Assembly: GCA_018813085.1 (NCBI GenBank)
Contig: JAHJCI010000101.1
Location: 1-13,991 of the forward strand
Source of the DNA: Candidatus Omnitrophota bacterium
Lineage (GTDB): Bacteria; Omnitrophota; Gorgyraeia; Gygaellales; JAHJCI01
Length of the DNA: 13,991 nt
Direction of reading: 5' to 3'
Numbering within the stretch: the stretch's first letter is position 1; each line of letters opens with the position of its first letter. Below, in pieces: positions 1 to 6,929 of this stretch. The notes under the pieces were generated by a model, which made no database searches, was not told where the DNA came from, and saw only the letters and a list, made by a program, of their open reading frames with translations. The position numbers were made by a program, and so were the translations under genes.

Positions 1-295
1 CAATCGGCTTATTATCTTTGGCTACCAACCCGGCTATGCCTTCGCCTAATTTAATATTCGGTTTTTTATTGTAGGCCTCGCTTACGCTTTGCGTAGCGCG
101 TATAATCAACTCATTCTTTTCCTCGTTCAGTAAAAGAAGCGAACAAATCTTGGAATTCATAACCTCCGCAGTCACCATAACAATAAGTTTGAGGATATCT
201 TCCAGGTATAAGCTGGAGGTAATTGTCTGGCTTACCTTGGAAAGCGCCTCTATCTTCTTTTTATACGAATTTGACTTTCTCTTCTTTTTAGCCAT
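1..295 (-). CDS. GAF-domain protein, N-terminal part (runs off the window edge)
   Basis: The first 98 residues are visible; the gene continues beyond base 1. It starts with a very basic stretch (MAKKKRKSNSYKKK), then a helix (IEALSKVSQTITSSLYLEDIL), then the start of a GAF sensory fold: a helix with MVTAEVMNSKICSLLLLNEE, a strand-turn NELIIRATQS, and the typical GAF motif LGEGIAGLVA near residues 83-92. GAF domains bind small ligands or mediate dimerisation in signalling proteins. The output domain lies outside the window, so it could be a kinase, phosphatase, cyclase, ANTAR or HD-GYP protein. The ATG at 295 follows an AAAGGGA Shine-Dalgarno-like sequence and lies 9 bases after the stop of the upstream DUF2490-like gene, so it is probably the third gene of the guaA-like operon. 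The GAF call is firm; the overall function is unknown. Confidence 0.85.
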   Translation of the reverse strand, partial: MAKKKRKSNSYKKKIEALSKVSQTITSSLYLEDILKLIVMVTAEVMNSKICSLLLLNEEKNELIIRATQSVSEAYNKKPNIKLGEGIAGLVAKDNKPI

Positions 296-304
296 CTTGT
301 CCCT

Positions 305-997
305 TTATAAATTAATCTTGAAGTTTAACCCGATTATATTCGTTTCGCCCCAATCCCTGCCCCGTCTCTGGCTCTGGATACGGTAGTATAAATTTAAGGC
401 GATATCTTCGTTTATTTTCTTCTCCATCCCCAGGTCAAAACGGTTCTGGTTAAATTCATCATAATTAAAATCATAGAATATTTCTTCGGACAAGAAAGGG
501 CTGAATTCAAAGCCGCCGAGCGAAATTTTTCTCTTGATTCTAAGCCGGTTGCGGTAGCGCCATTTATCTTTATCCAGGTCAAAATAGCGATACTCAAAGC
601 GCAGGCGATTATCAAGAGAAAAACCGACAGCCTTCCATTTTAAAACCGGATCAATCACCAGGCGGTTTTCATCCTCCCAGAGGTCTCCTCCGTCTCTCTC
701 CTCTTCCTCTTCTATATAGCAATAACTCAGCCCAAAGTCAAGAAACTCATTAAGCTGATAGACAAAGCCGGGCTGAAAATGATAGTAATAATAGTTTCCT
801 AAATCTCTATTTAATTTCTGCTCAAGCTGCAAGGTCAAATCTAACCTGTCGGAAACCTTGTGTTTAAAATCGTAGGTATTAACCAGCTGCCAGTCATCAC
901 GAGCAAAACAAAGAGAAGAAAAAACAAATAATATGAATATTACTAACGTACCCCTATATGTATTCAATAGTGCTCGGTGGCTTGGGAGTAATATCAT
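305..997 (-). CDS. Exported DUF2490-like protein, probable outer-membrane beta-barrel
   Basis: This 230-residue protein has an N-terminal hydrophobic segment at about residues 17-31 ending in SLCFA, a plausible signal-peptidase I site before RDD at residue 33. The mature part alternates aromatic and charged residues in strand-like stretches (LQLEQKLNRDLGNYYYYHFQPG, LKWKAVGFSLDNRLRFEYRYF, LGMEKKINEDIALNLYYRIQSQ) and ends in a hydrophobic strand IIGLNFKINL. This matches the DUF2490 family, thought to be a small outer-membrane barrel of unknown function. The chosen ATG at 997 has GAAGG about 7 bases upstream and overlaps the end of the GMP synthase-like gene by 44 bases. A TTG at 967 would give a shorter, more standard signal peptide but has no clear ribosome site. 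A highly acidic run (EEEEERDGGD) near residue 97 probably forms a loop. Family assignment is from pattern recognition. Confidence 0.75.
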   Translation of the reverse strand: MILLPSHRALLNTYRGTLVIFILFVFSSLCFARDDWQLVNTYDFKHKVSDRLDLTLQLEQKLNRDLGNYYYYHFQPGFVYQLNEFLDFGLSYCYIEEEEERDGGDLWEDENRLVIDPVLKWKAVGFSLDNRLRFEYRYFDLDKDKWRYRNRLRIKRKISLGGFEFSPFLSEEIFYDFNYDEFNQNRFDLGMEKKINEDIALNLYYRIQSQRRGRDWGETNIIGLNFKINL

Positions 998-1892
998 AAA
1001 CTACCTTCACTACCTCGGGAATCTCTTTTATAATCCTTTCCCTTATTTTCTCAAGAATCGGCCAGGGAATTTTAGTAATTGAGGCGGTCATGGCGTCATT
1101 GCTTTCAACCGACCTTATGGCAATAATATTACCGAATAACCTCTTGCCTTTTCTTATGCCTGTTGCCTTATCGTTTAGTAAAACTGCAAATGCCTGAAAC
1201 GGCTTTAGCCTTTTCATTTCCTCTTCCACTATTTCAACGGCCTTCCTCAGGATCTTTACCTTCTGGGGAGTTACCTCACCGACTACCCTCGTAGCAAGGC
1301 CCGGGCCGGGAAAAGGCATCTGTTGGTGAACCACTGGTGAAAAACCCAGCTCCTTTGCCACTTTTCTTACCTGGTATTTAAATATTTCGCGCAGCGGCTC
1401 AACTACCGTAAACCCGAAATGCTTCTTAGGGTCAATACCGATCTGTTCTAATATATTATGCTGCGTCTTAATCTTGCCCTTGGTTTCTATGATATCTGCA
1501 GCGATAGTTCCCTGGATAAGGCATTCTACCCTGCTTTTTCTAACTGCTTTTCCTAACGTCCTGTAGAATAGATTACGAAATGCCTTGCGTTTTTCTTCCG
1601 GGTCAACTTTTCCTTTTAAGGCTTTGAAGAAATCATCCGCTACCCTGACAATATTTACCTTTATGCCAAAGGGCTTAAGTTCACCCCTTACTCTTTTTTC
1701 GTCACTTATGCGCATTAAGCCGTCATCTATAAAAAGTATGACTGCTTTCCTGCCCAATGCCTTATGAGCTAATACGGCGCAAACCATACTGTCAACCCCG
1801 CCTGAAGTAGCTACTAAAGCCCCTTTATTGCCTGCCTCTTTTCTTATCTCTTTTATTTTGCTGTTGATAAATTTCCTTGGCTCTAATTTCAC
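954..1892 (-). CDS. guaA: Stand-alone GMP synthase ATP-pyrophosphatase subunit (GuaA B-subunit type)
   Basis: This 312-residue protein corresponds to the synthetase part of GMP synthase, which adenylates XMP and accepts ammonia to make GMP. It has the N-type ATP-pyrophosphatase P-loop SGGVDS (30-35), QGT at 127-129 with an acidic AADIIE following, IKTQHN (141-146), VEPLREIF (164-171), PFPGPGLATRV (193-203) and the dimerisation-domain tail DITPKPPSTIEYI. The glutamine amidotransferase domain that precedes this region in ordinary bacterial GuaA is absent, as in the two-subunit archaeal enzymes. No glutaminase gene is in the window, so the ammonia donor is unknown. The start is a GTG preceded by a strong AAAGGAGG six bases upstream. 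It heads an operon with the DUF2490-like and GAF genes. An XMP-independent ExsB-like relative is less likely because the C-terminal GMP synthase dimerisation motif is intact. Confidence 0.87.
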   Translation of the reverse strand: MKLEPRKFINSKIKEIRKEAGNKGALVATSGGVDSMVCAVLAHKALGRKAVILFIDDGLMRISDEKRVRGELKPFGIKVNIVRVADDFFKALKGKVDPEEKRKAFRNLFYRTLGKAVRKSRVECLIQGTIAADIIETKGKIKTQHNILEQIGIDPKKHFGFTVVEPLREIFKYQVRKVAKELGFSPVVHQQMPFPGPGLATRVVGEVTPQKVKILRKAVEIVEEEMKRLKPFQAFAVLLNDKATGIRKGKRLFGNIIAIRSVESNDAMTASITKIPWPILEKIRERIIKEIPEVVKVVYDITPKPPSTIEYI

Positions 1893-1934
1893 TACAAGCC
1901 TCCTTTCAATTAAATAGTTGAGTACTTACAGACA

Positions 1935-1966
1935 ATTATAACAAACTAACCGATTCTTACACTCAA
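1935..1966 (-). promoter_or_regulatory. Putative promoter for the guaA-like operon
   Basis: On the minus strand there is a perfect -10 box TATAAT (1940-1935), about 45 bases upstream of the GTG start. The best -35 candidate is TTGAGT (1966-1961), but the 20-base spacer is long; a poorer hexamer lies at normal spacing. The -10 is convincing, the -35 is not. Confidence 0.45.
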
Positions 1967-1990
1967 CGCTATCATCCTCGGACGCTTCCT

Positions 1991-2338
1991 TTATTCCAAC
2001 GGCTTAAGCCTTGTTGCGCTAATTACTAAAGCTATGATATCTCCTCTTGTAGTAATCTTATAATCCACGCTGACTATATCCCTCTCTTTTAAATCACTGA
2101 TTGTTCCGATATTTTCGAATTTTGTTGCTTCATCTATCCCTATAACAATTTCTTTTTCCTGATCATCAGAGCTAATATAACTTACTACTATGCGGTTATT
2201 TTCTAAATCTACTGCGCTGATATCCCCAAAAACCCAGTCTTCAAGCGGGTATTCCCATTCTTGTTGGGAAAAGGCTAAGCTTGCAGTTAAGATAAACAGT
2301 ATCGCCAAGCAAAGAATAACAAGCGCATTTCTCTTCAT
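1991..2338 (-). CDS. Small exported protein, DUF5666-like single beta domain
   Basis: This 115-residue protein has a clear signal peptide: basic MKRN, a hydrophobic core to about residue 22, and a likely cut after A-F-S (residue 24). The mature part is one compact domain with the pattern seen in DUF5666-type proteins: FGDISAVDLENNRIVV, then IVIGIDEATKFENIG, then DLKERDIVSVDYKIT and GDIIALVISATRL. Such domains are small beta-barrels of unknown role in the periplasm or cell surface. The ATG at 2338 follows GGGAGGCGG, a strong ribosome site. It is a lone gene: purL ends 205 bases upstream and the guaA-like gene starts 98 bases downstream with its own -10 box. Exported location is well supported; domain name is moderately sure; function unknown. 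Confidence 0.75.
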   Translation of the reverse strand: MKRNALVILCLAILFILTASLAFSQQEWEYPLEDWVFGDISAVDLENNRIVVSYISSDDQEKEIVIGIDEATKFENIGTISDLKERDIVSVDYKITTRGDIIALVISATRLKPLE

Positions 2339-2414
2339 TCATCCGCCTCCCGGCTGTTATCGTAGCCCTGTTGTATTATCATTCAATTCTATCGAATAAC
2401 CTTAAGTAGGCTCA

Positions 2415-2442
2415 ATTTTATCACGTTTTCTCAAGAAAACAA
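2415..2442 (-). promoter_or_regulatory. Putative extended -10 promoter for the small exported protein gene
   Basis: Within the 205-base gap after purL, the minus strand has TGATAAAAT (extended -10; hexamer TAAAAT at 2420-2415) with a weak -35 TTGTTT (2442-2437) 16 bases upstream. The predicted leader is about 70 bases. A short AT-rich inverted repeat GTTTTC-TTGA-GAAAAC overlaps the spacer and might be an operator. I saw no convincing purL terminator in this gap. Confidence 0.45.
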
Positions 2443-2543
2443 ATTACAATCTTAGGATGCCTGGAGAGAAAAACTTTCCATTTGCCTAAGAGCTGCGGAT
2501 TCAATAAAAAACAGGAAAGGTAGAACCATAAATGCCTGTATTT

Positions 2544-4784
2544 TTATTGGCTTAATTTAGAAGAAATTGCCTGCCTCCAGGTTTGGCTTAATGCCTCCAA
2601 GGGTTGATTAATTACCGCCTTGTCTTTATCTTGAATTGTTAGTTTCTCGCCCTTAACCTCTCCTAAGACCTGACAGGGGACTGAATGCTTCTTGGCTATC
2701 TTCTCTAAAAGACTGAGGTTCTTCTTATCCAAAGAAACCACGATTCTGGAAGGAGATTCGCCGAATAAGACTCCGTCCATCCTAATAGCGCTGTTTTTTA
2801 AATCGTCTAATTTTACCAGTGCACCCAACATTCGATTTGCGTTTGTAATACACGATTCGGCCAGAGTGACTGCTAATCCCCCCTCGGAACAATCATGCGC
2901 AGAATTAATAATCCCAGATTTAATCGCTTCTAAACACGCCTCATGAACCGCCTTCTCCATATTTATGTCTATCTGCGGATTGCCCTTCTTTTGCTTATGA
3001 ACCAGATATAAATATTCACTGCCAGAAAGGTCGGCGGTATTAGGGCCCAGGAGAGCTATTAAATCTCCCTCATTCTTAAAATCCTGGGTAACGGATTTAT
3101 CCGCATCCTCAATCAACCCTACCATGCCTACCATAGGGGTAGGGTCTATCGGCCCCTTGGGATTTTCGTTATAAAAGCTTACGTTACCGCTGATAACAGG
3201 CGTATCTAAAACCTCGCAGGCCTTAGAAAGCCCCTCTATACATTTTTGAAACTGCCAGTAATTTTCCGGCTTCATCGGGTTGCCGAAATTCAAACCATCA
3301 GTAATAGCCAGGGGCCTTCCTCCTGCGCAGACTATATTTCTCGCCGCTTCCGCTACTGCCATCATTGCTCCCTGATAAGGATTCAAATAACAATATCTGC
3401 CGTTACAATCCACGCTTATGGCTAATGCCTTTTTAGTGCCCTTAACCTTAATTACTGCCGCATCTGAACCAGGACCCACCAGAATCTCATCCTTGTTCGG
3501 GTTGGTAAATTTTTCATAGCCTGATTCCTTGCTTGCAATTGTGGGTGAGCCGAGCAATTGCAATAAGATAGAATTTAAGCCTTGGGGTTCTTTTATTGAT
3601 TCCAGGGTTAAATTTTGAGCCTCCTTCAAGTATGCAGGCTCTTTTATGTCTCTTTCATAAAGAGGTGCATTCTTCGTCAAAGCTTCTGCGGGAATTTCAC
3701 AGACTACAGTGCCATTTTCTTTAACACGCATCATCTTATCGTCCGTTACCTTCCCAATCTTAACCGCGTTGATATTCCATTTCTTTAATATATCCAGCGC
3801 CTCTTTTTCCCTGCCTTCCTTTAATATGGCCAACATCCTCTCCTGCGACTCAGATAATAGAATCTCATAAGGAGTCATCCCTTTTTCTCGCTGGGGGACC
3901 AAGGCAACATCTATCTCAATTCCCGTTTTGCTTCTGGAGGCTGTTTCGCAGGAAGAACAGGTTAACCCTGCTGCGCCCATATCCTGCATCCCTACCACAA
4001 GTCCATTTTCTATTAACTCCAGGCACGCTTCTCTCAACCGCCCACCTAGTTGTGCGTCTCCTATAGCAACTGCGCTTTTACTGGAATCGGACTCCTCAGT
4101 TATCTCTTTGGAGGCGAAGCTTGCCCCGCCTACGCCATCTCTGCCCGTATCTCCTCCAATATAATATACCGGATTTCCCGCGCCGGATGCAACGCCTCTA
4201 ACAATATTCTCATGTTTTACAATACCTACAACAAAGGCATTGACCAAAGGGTTGCCTTCATAGCTCTCGTCAAAATAGACATCACCGCCAACTGCATTAA
4301 CCTTTGCTGTATTAGCATAATGGGCTAAGCCCCTGATAACCTCCTTAAACAAATACTTAACCCTTTCGTTATCCAGGCTTCCGAATCTCAATGCGCCCAA
4401 AACGGCGATAGGCCTTGCGCCGAGCGTAAATATATCCCTAAGACATCCGCCTATACCCGTTGCCGAAGCCTCGAAGGGTTCTACTGCCGAAGGATGATTG
4501 TGAGATTCTATTTTAAATGCCACTGCTAAGCCGTCGCCTATATCAACGACGCCTGAATTTTCCTCGCCTGCGCCAATCATTACCTGTTTACCCTTTGTTG
4601 GAAAAAGTTTAAACAACCCGCGTGAATTTTTATAACTGCAATGTTCTGACCACATAGCTGAGAAAACACCCAATTCTGTAAAATTAGGGGTTCGCTTTAA
4701 CAATTGCTTTATCTTGTTAAACTCATTCTCAGTAAGCCCTAAACTCTCTGCTAATTTTATATCGACTTTAATTGCATCTTCCAT
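2544..4784 (-). CDS. purL: Phosphoribosylformylglycinamidine synthase, small-type PurL subunit
   Basis: PurL converts formylglycinamide ribonucleotide, ATP and glutamine-derived ammonia to FGAM in step 4 of purine synthesis. The 746-residue length fits the small bacterial/archaeal type, which works with separate PurS and PurQ. Motifs in order: MWSEHCSYK (44-52), SHNHPS in the ATP/Mg site, GGDVYFDESYEGNP, DGVGGASFASKE, QDMGAAGLTCS, LSESQERML, SVDCNGRYC, SGNVSFYNE and SAHDCSEGGLAV. There is no glutaminase domain at the C-terminus (ends TWRQAISSKLSQ), and PurS/PurQ are not in this window. I chose the ATG at 4784, which has GCAGGTG just upstream, over an in-frame TTG 21 bases earlier that falls at the end of the leader T-tract. 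It has its own promoter and a structured leader and is separated from yqeY by a probable terminator, so it appears to be independently controlled. Confidence 0.97.
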   Translation of the reverse strand: MEDAIKVDIKLAESLGLTENEFNKIKQLLKRTPNFTELGVFSAMWSEHCSYKNSRGLFKLFPTKGKQVMIGAGEENSGVVDIGDGLAVAFKIESHNHPSAVEPFEASATGIGGCLRDIFTLGARPIAVLGALRFGSLDNERVKYLFKEVIRGLAHYANTAKVNAVGGDVYFDESYEGNPLVNAFVVGIVKHENIVRGVASGAGNPVYYIGGDTGRDGVGGASFASKEITEESDSSKSAVAIGDAQLGGRLREACLELIENGLVVGMQDMGAAGLTCSSCETASRSKTGIEIDVALVPQREKGMTPYEILLSESQERMLAILKEGREKEALDILKKWNINAVKIGKVTDDKMMRVKENGTVVCEIPAEALTKNAPLYERDIKEPAYLKEAQNLTLESIKEPQGLNSILLQLLGSPTIASKESGYEKFTNPNKDEILVGPGSDAAVIKVKGTKKALAISVDCNGRYCYLNPYQGAMMAVAEAARNIVCAGGRPLAITDGLNFGNPMKPENYWQFQKCIEGLSKACEVLDTPVISGNVSFYNENPKGPIDPTPMVGMVGLIEDADKSVTQDFKNEGDLIALLGPNTADLSGSEYLYLVHKQKKGNPQIDINMEKAVHEACLEAIKSGIINSAHDCSEGGLAVTLAESCITNANRMLGALVKLDDLKNSAIRMDGVLFGESPSRIVVSLDKKNLSLLEKIAKKHSVPCQVLGEVKGEKLTIQDKDKAVINQPLEALSQTWRQAISSKLSQ

Positions 4785-4803
4785 CAACGCACCTGCCTTT
4801 CTC

Positions 4804-4859
4804 AAAAAATAAAAAAGCGTCCTCTGTTTTTACTCTACCACACAAGACGCCTTTGTCTT
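4804..4859 (-). promoter_or_regulatory. Putative transcription attenuator in the purL leader (terminator plus competing hairpin)
   Basis: On the minus strand GCGTCTTGTGT (4850-4840) can pair with ACAGAGGACGC (4827-4817): 11 positions with one G-U and one mismatch, a 12-base loop, then the T-tract TTTTTTATTTTTT (4816-4804). This has the form of an intrinsic terminator and ends about 20 bases before the purL start. An upstream hairpin AAGAC-AAAGGC-GTCTT (4859-4844) uses part of the same 5' arm, so the two cannot form together. This resembles a terminator/antiterminator switch. I could not match it to a purine, PRPP, ZTP or other riboswitch consensus that I know. Confidence 0.5.
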
Positions 4860-4883
4860 AAATCAATATTAATTTCTGACTCT

Positions 4884-4911
4884 AACATATCACATGCTAC
4901 AATTTTGTCAA
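4884..4911 (-). promoter_or_regulatory. Putative sigma-70-type promoter of purL
   Basis: The minus strand has a perfect -35 TTGACA (4911-4906), a 16-base spacer, and an extended -10 TGATATGTT (hexamer TATGTT, 4889-4884). The predicted start of transcription near 4877 gives a leader of about 93 bases, which contains the attenuator-like structure. Confidence 0.6.
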
Positions 4912-5045
4912 GAAAATTATCTCCGATTGCTAAATCTACTCAAGTATTCCTTGTTGACACCCTCCTGATTAGCTCCGGCACAGGCTCCCGATGCCTCATT
5001 GAATATCTTTTTGAGTTACCCTTCGGCATCCCGAAATGGTACCTT
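4912..5045. other. Non-coding stretch between the yqeY terminator and the purL promoter
   Basis: I see no supported gene here. It contains a small hairpin TTCGG-CATC-CCGAA (5022-5035) and a 29-codon minus-strand frame (5029-4940) without a ribosome site. After its stop, the same frame is open again for some 35 codons across the promoter. This could be a decayed coding fragment or a coincidence. Confidence 0.4.
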
Positions 5046-5067
5046 AAAAATAAACCCATGAGGGGTT
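5046..5067 (-). terminator. Probable intrinsic terminator after yqeY
   Basis: On the minus strand AACCC-CTCAT-GGGTT is followed by TATTTTT. The stem is only 5 bp. Its place, about 56 bases after the yqeY stop and before the purL promoter, is what is expected for the end of the long upstream transcription unit. Confidence 0.5.
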
Positions 5068-5076
5068 GGCTAAAAG

Positions 5077-5118
5077 CCTGCCTGCGCTAAAGCTTCGGCA
5101 AGGCAGGGGCGCGTCCCC
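5077..5118. repeat. Two adjacent GC-rich palindromes downstream of yqeY, REP-like
   Basis: CCTGCCT (5077-5083) and AGGCAGG (5101-5107) form a 7-bp inverted repeat with a 17-base loop. Next to it, GGGG-CGCGT-CCCC (5106-5118) forms a second hairpin 4 bases after the yqeY stop codon. The block is more GC-rich than its surroundings. It could be a dispersed extragenic palindrome or part of a compound terminator. Confidence 0.45.
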
Positions 5119-5122
5119 ATAT

Positions 5123-5572
5123 TTATGGCTGGCTGAGTTTTTGCCTTACCAGATTACTGACTAATTTTCCGTCTGCGCGGTTGACTGCCTTTAGCATTAC
5201 CTCTTTCATTACCCGGCCCATTTCTTTAGGGCCCGAGGGCTTGAGTTCAACCAATACCTCTTCGATAATCTTTAGCACCTCAGCTTCTCTAAGCTCTTCC
5301 GGCAGATAAGACTTTAAAAGCTCCAGTTCCTGCTCTTCCTTAGCAACCAAATCCTCGCGCCCGCCCTGCTTGAATTGCTCGATAGAATCCTGGTGCTGTT
5401 TAACCATTTTCTTGACTACGGAAATTACCTCTTCATCTTTTAAGGATTTAGTTTTTAATTTAATCGCTTCATTCATCAGGCCTGAGCGCAGGAAGCTCAA
5501 GATAGATGTTTTTGCCTTATCCTTGCTTTTCAATGCTTCTTTATAATCGTTGAGTATTTTCTCTTCTAACAT
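5123..5572 (-). CDS. yqeY: YqeY family protein (GatB/YqeY domain)
   Basis: This 149-residue protein has the full-length YqeY fold. It opens MLEEKILNDYKEALKSKDKAKTSIL, as the family does, then LRSGLMNEAIK, VVKKMVKQHQDSIEQFKQGGREDLVAKEEQEL, LLKSYLPEEL, and the C-terminal PKEMGRVMKEVMLKAVNRADGKLVSNLVRQKL, which matches the helical GatB/YqeY tail domain. The family resembles the tRNA-binding part of GatB in the Asp/Glu-tRNA amidotransferase, but its own cellular role is unsettled. AAGGAG lies 6 bases before the ATG. It is probably the last gene of the transcription unit: uppP ends 58 bases upstream and a terminator-like hairpin follows. A 6-bp inverted repeat sits between it and uppP. Confidence 0.95.
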   Translation of the reverse strand: MLEEKILNDYKEALKSKDKAKTSILSFLRSGLMNEAIKLKTKSLKDEEVISVVKKMVKQHQDSIEQFKQGGREDLVAKEEQELELLKSYLPEELREAEVLKIIEEVLVELKPSGPKEMGRVMKEVMLKAVNRADGKLVSNLVRQKLSQP

Positions 5573-5591
5573 AATGACTCCTTAATAAACC

Positions 5592-5609
5592 GCGTCAACA
5601 GCCTGACGC
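5592..5609. repeat. Short inverted repeat between uppP and yqeY
   Basis: GCGTCA-acagcc-TGACGC forms a perfect 6-bp stem with a 6-base loop in the 58-base gap. There is no T-tract on the minus strand, so it is more likely an mRNA processing or pausing structure than a terminator. Confidence 0.4.
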
Positions 5610-5630
5610 CTTAATGCCGCTAAAAAGGGG

Positions 5631-6380
5631 TTATTTAATAGAAACAAAACCCCAAATCGAGGCAAAAAGTAAATAATAACCGAAATAATGAATCTTCAGC
5701 CTCTTTACTACTCTTTTTAATAGATAAAGCCCTAATAAACCGAAAATAAAACTTGTAACTAATGCAAGCCATGAACCTGCGGGATGATTATCAAACACAA
5801 AGCCGATTTTCTTTGCCTCCCATAAAAAAGAACCGAGGATAACCGGTATTCCTGCAATAAAAGAAAATTTAAAAGCAGCCTGCGGATCAACCCCCCTGGC
5901 TAATAGCGTAAAAATAGTAATACCAGAACGCGAAATTCCCGGAATAACAGAAAAACCCTGGCTTAACCCTAGCCAAAATGCATCTTTAATATTCAGGGCG
6001 AATATATCCCTTCTGCCTCTTGTCAGCCTGCTTGTTAAAATCAAAAATATTGCCGTTATAAATAAAGCCAGGCATACGAATTGCGGCTTTTGGAAAAGCT
6101 GTTCAAAAAAATCCCTCCCTATCAAGGCAATGGCCAGGGTAACAATAGTCACTACAGCAACCTGGCTGAGGACTACCAGGTCTTTAAATAAATCCAAAAT
6201 GTCGCGGAAAAAGAAGCAAATTACCGCAAGCAATGTGCCCATGTGACAGATAATAATTATCGGCAATATTTCACTTACCTGGATTTTTAAGATAAAACTG
6301 GTTAAAACCAGGTGCCCGGAAGAACTGACAGGCAAGAATTCGGTCAAGCCCTGGATTATCCCTAAAATAATATATAACAT
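5631..6380 (-). CDS. uppP: Undecaprenyl-diphosphatase (BacA/UppP family)
   Basis: UppP removes a phosphate from undecaprenyl pyrophosphate at the outer face of the inner membrane, recycling the lipid carrier for peptidoglycan and other surface polymers; overexpression in other bacteria gives bacitracin resistance. The 249-residue, multi-helix protein carries both family signatures: Q10-G-L-T-E14, which fits (E/Q)XXXE, followed by FLPVSSSGHL (15-24), and PGISRSGIT (147-155). It is slightly shorter than the E. coli protein (about 273), with no missing motif. A strong GGGAGGGG ribosome site precedes the ATG. The gap to the upstream lipoprotein gene is 106 bases and holds a large inverted repeat. 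The nearby peptidoglycan-binding lipoprotein fits a cell-envelope sub-group in this transcription unit. Confidence 0.96.
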   Translation of the reverse strand: MLYIILGIIQGLTEFLPVSSSGHLVLTSFILKIQVSEILPIIIICHMGTLLAVICFFFRDILDLFKDLVVLSQVAVVTIVTLAIALIGRDFFEQLFQKPQFVCLALFITAIFLILTSRLTRGRRDIFALNIKDAFWLGLSQGFSVIPGISRSGITIFTLLARGVDPQAAFKFSFIAGIPVILGSFLWEAKKIGFVFDNHPAGSWLALVTSFIFGLLGLYLLKRVVKRLKIHYFGYYLLFASIWGFVSIK

Positions 6381-6402
6381 TTTCCCCTCCCTACGCTCGG
6401 GA

Positions 6403-6456
6403 GATTACAGAGTATAGAGTACGGATTACAGAAAAAATCTTTTCTCTGTACTCTGT
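6403..6456. repeat. 21-base-spaced direct repeats and nested inverted repeat upstream of uppP
   Basis: GATTACAGA occurs twice, at 6403-6411 and 6424-6432, exactly 21 bases apart. Bases 6414-6425 can pair with 6445-6456 (12 bp, including AGAGTAC/GTACTCT and two G-T pairs). Inside, AGAAAA (6430-6435) can pair with TTTTCT (6440-6445). The structure lies wholly in the gap between the lipoprotein stop and the uppP ribosome site and lacks a terminal T-tract on the minus strand. Confidence 0.5.
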
Positions 6457-6486
6457 TATCTGTTCTCTTTAGAAGAAGATTTCTGA

Positions 6487-6912
6487 TTACTCTTCTAATG
6501 CAGTAAATATTTTATCAGCAAGGTATTCCTTTGTATCTGATGCCGGAGATGCTATTTCCAGTTTTGTTTTCTCGCCGCCTATGTCTGTAAGAAATATCCC
6601 TGCGGGAGTGGTATCGCTGGGGCCAATGTAGACGGCAATCAAATCCCGGCTTCTTGCATATACCGTACTTCCGATTTCAGGCAAAAGGCCTTCTACCTTT
6701 TTATAGCAATTCTCATAATTGTAATCGACGATTTTAACTATCGCCTTATCTCTTGCATTCTCGATATCCCTGGTAGAAATCGCCAGGAATTTCCTCGCTC
6801 CTTCCTTAATATGAACACAGCCGGTGATAGCAATAATACAAAAACCGAACAATACAATAACCCTCACCGGGCGGGGAACAAACAATAACCTGATAAAAGA
6901 CATTTTCCTCAT
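6487..6912 (-). CDS. Small lipoprotein of unknown function
   Basis: This 141-residue protein has a long basic N-region, a hydrophobic stretch VRVIVLFGFCIIAITG and a lipobox I-T-G-C with the acylated cysteine at residue 32. The mature part starts VHIKEGARKFLAIS and has an alpha/beta pattern (IVKIVDYNYENCYKKVEGLLP, STVYARSRDLIAVYIG, TKLEIAS, KEYLADKIFTALEE) similar to small DUF3568-like bacterial lipoproteins, but I cannot name the family with confidence. GAGGTGAGG precedes the ATG at 6912; a second ATG three codons on also has a plausible site. It follows the peptidoglycan-binding lipoprotein gene by 17 bases, so the two are almost surely co-transcribed. Lipoprotein status is well supported; function is not. 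Confidence 0.75.
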   Translation of the reverse strand: MRKMSFIRLLFVPRPVRVIVLFGFCIIAITGCVHIKEGARKFLAISTRDIENARDKAIVKIVDYNYENCYKKVEGLLPEIGSTVYARSRDLIAVYIGPSDTTPAGIFLTDIGGEKTKLEIASPASDTKEYLADKIFTALEE

Positions 6913-6929
6913 CGCCTCACCTCTTGAGT

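Noticed and set aside
79..98. Near-palindrome CGCTTACGC-TTT-GCGTAGCG
   Set aside because: It lies inside the GAF coding sequence, has a bulged base, and the encoded residues align to a normal GAF domain without any insertion, so it is probably chance.
4784..4805. Upstream TTG start for purL giving seven extra residues
   Set aside because: It would start within the end of the leader T-tract with no ribosome site, while the ATG at 4784 has GCAGGTG suitably placed.
4784..4877. Known purine, PRPP, ZTP or preQ1 riboswitch in the purL leader
   Set aside because: None of the conserved core sequences that I know for these classes is present.
4940..5029. 29-codon minus-strand ORF before purL
   Set aside because: No ribosome site, very short, rich in Arg, and placed between a terminator-like hairpin and a promoter; I mention it only as a possible remnant.
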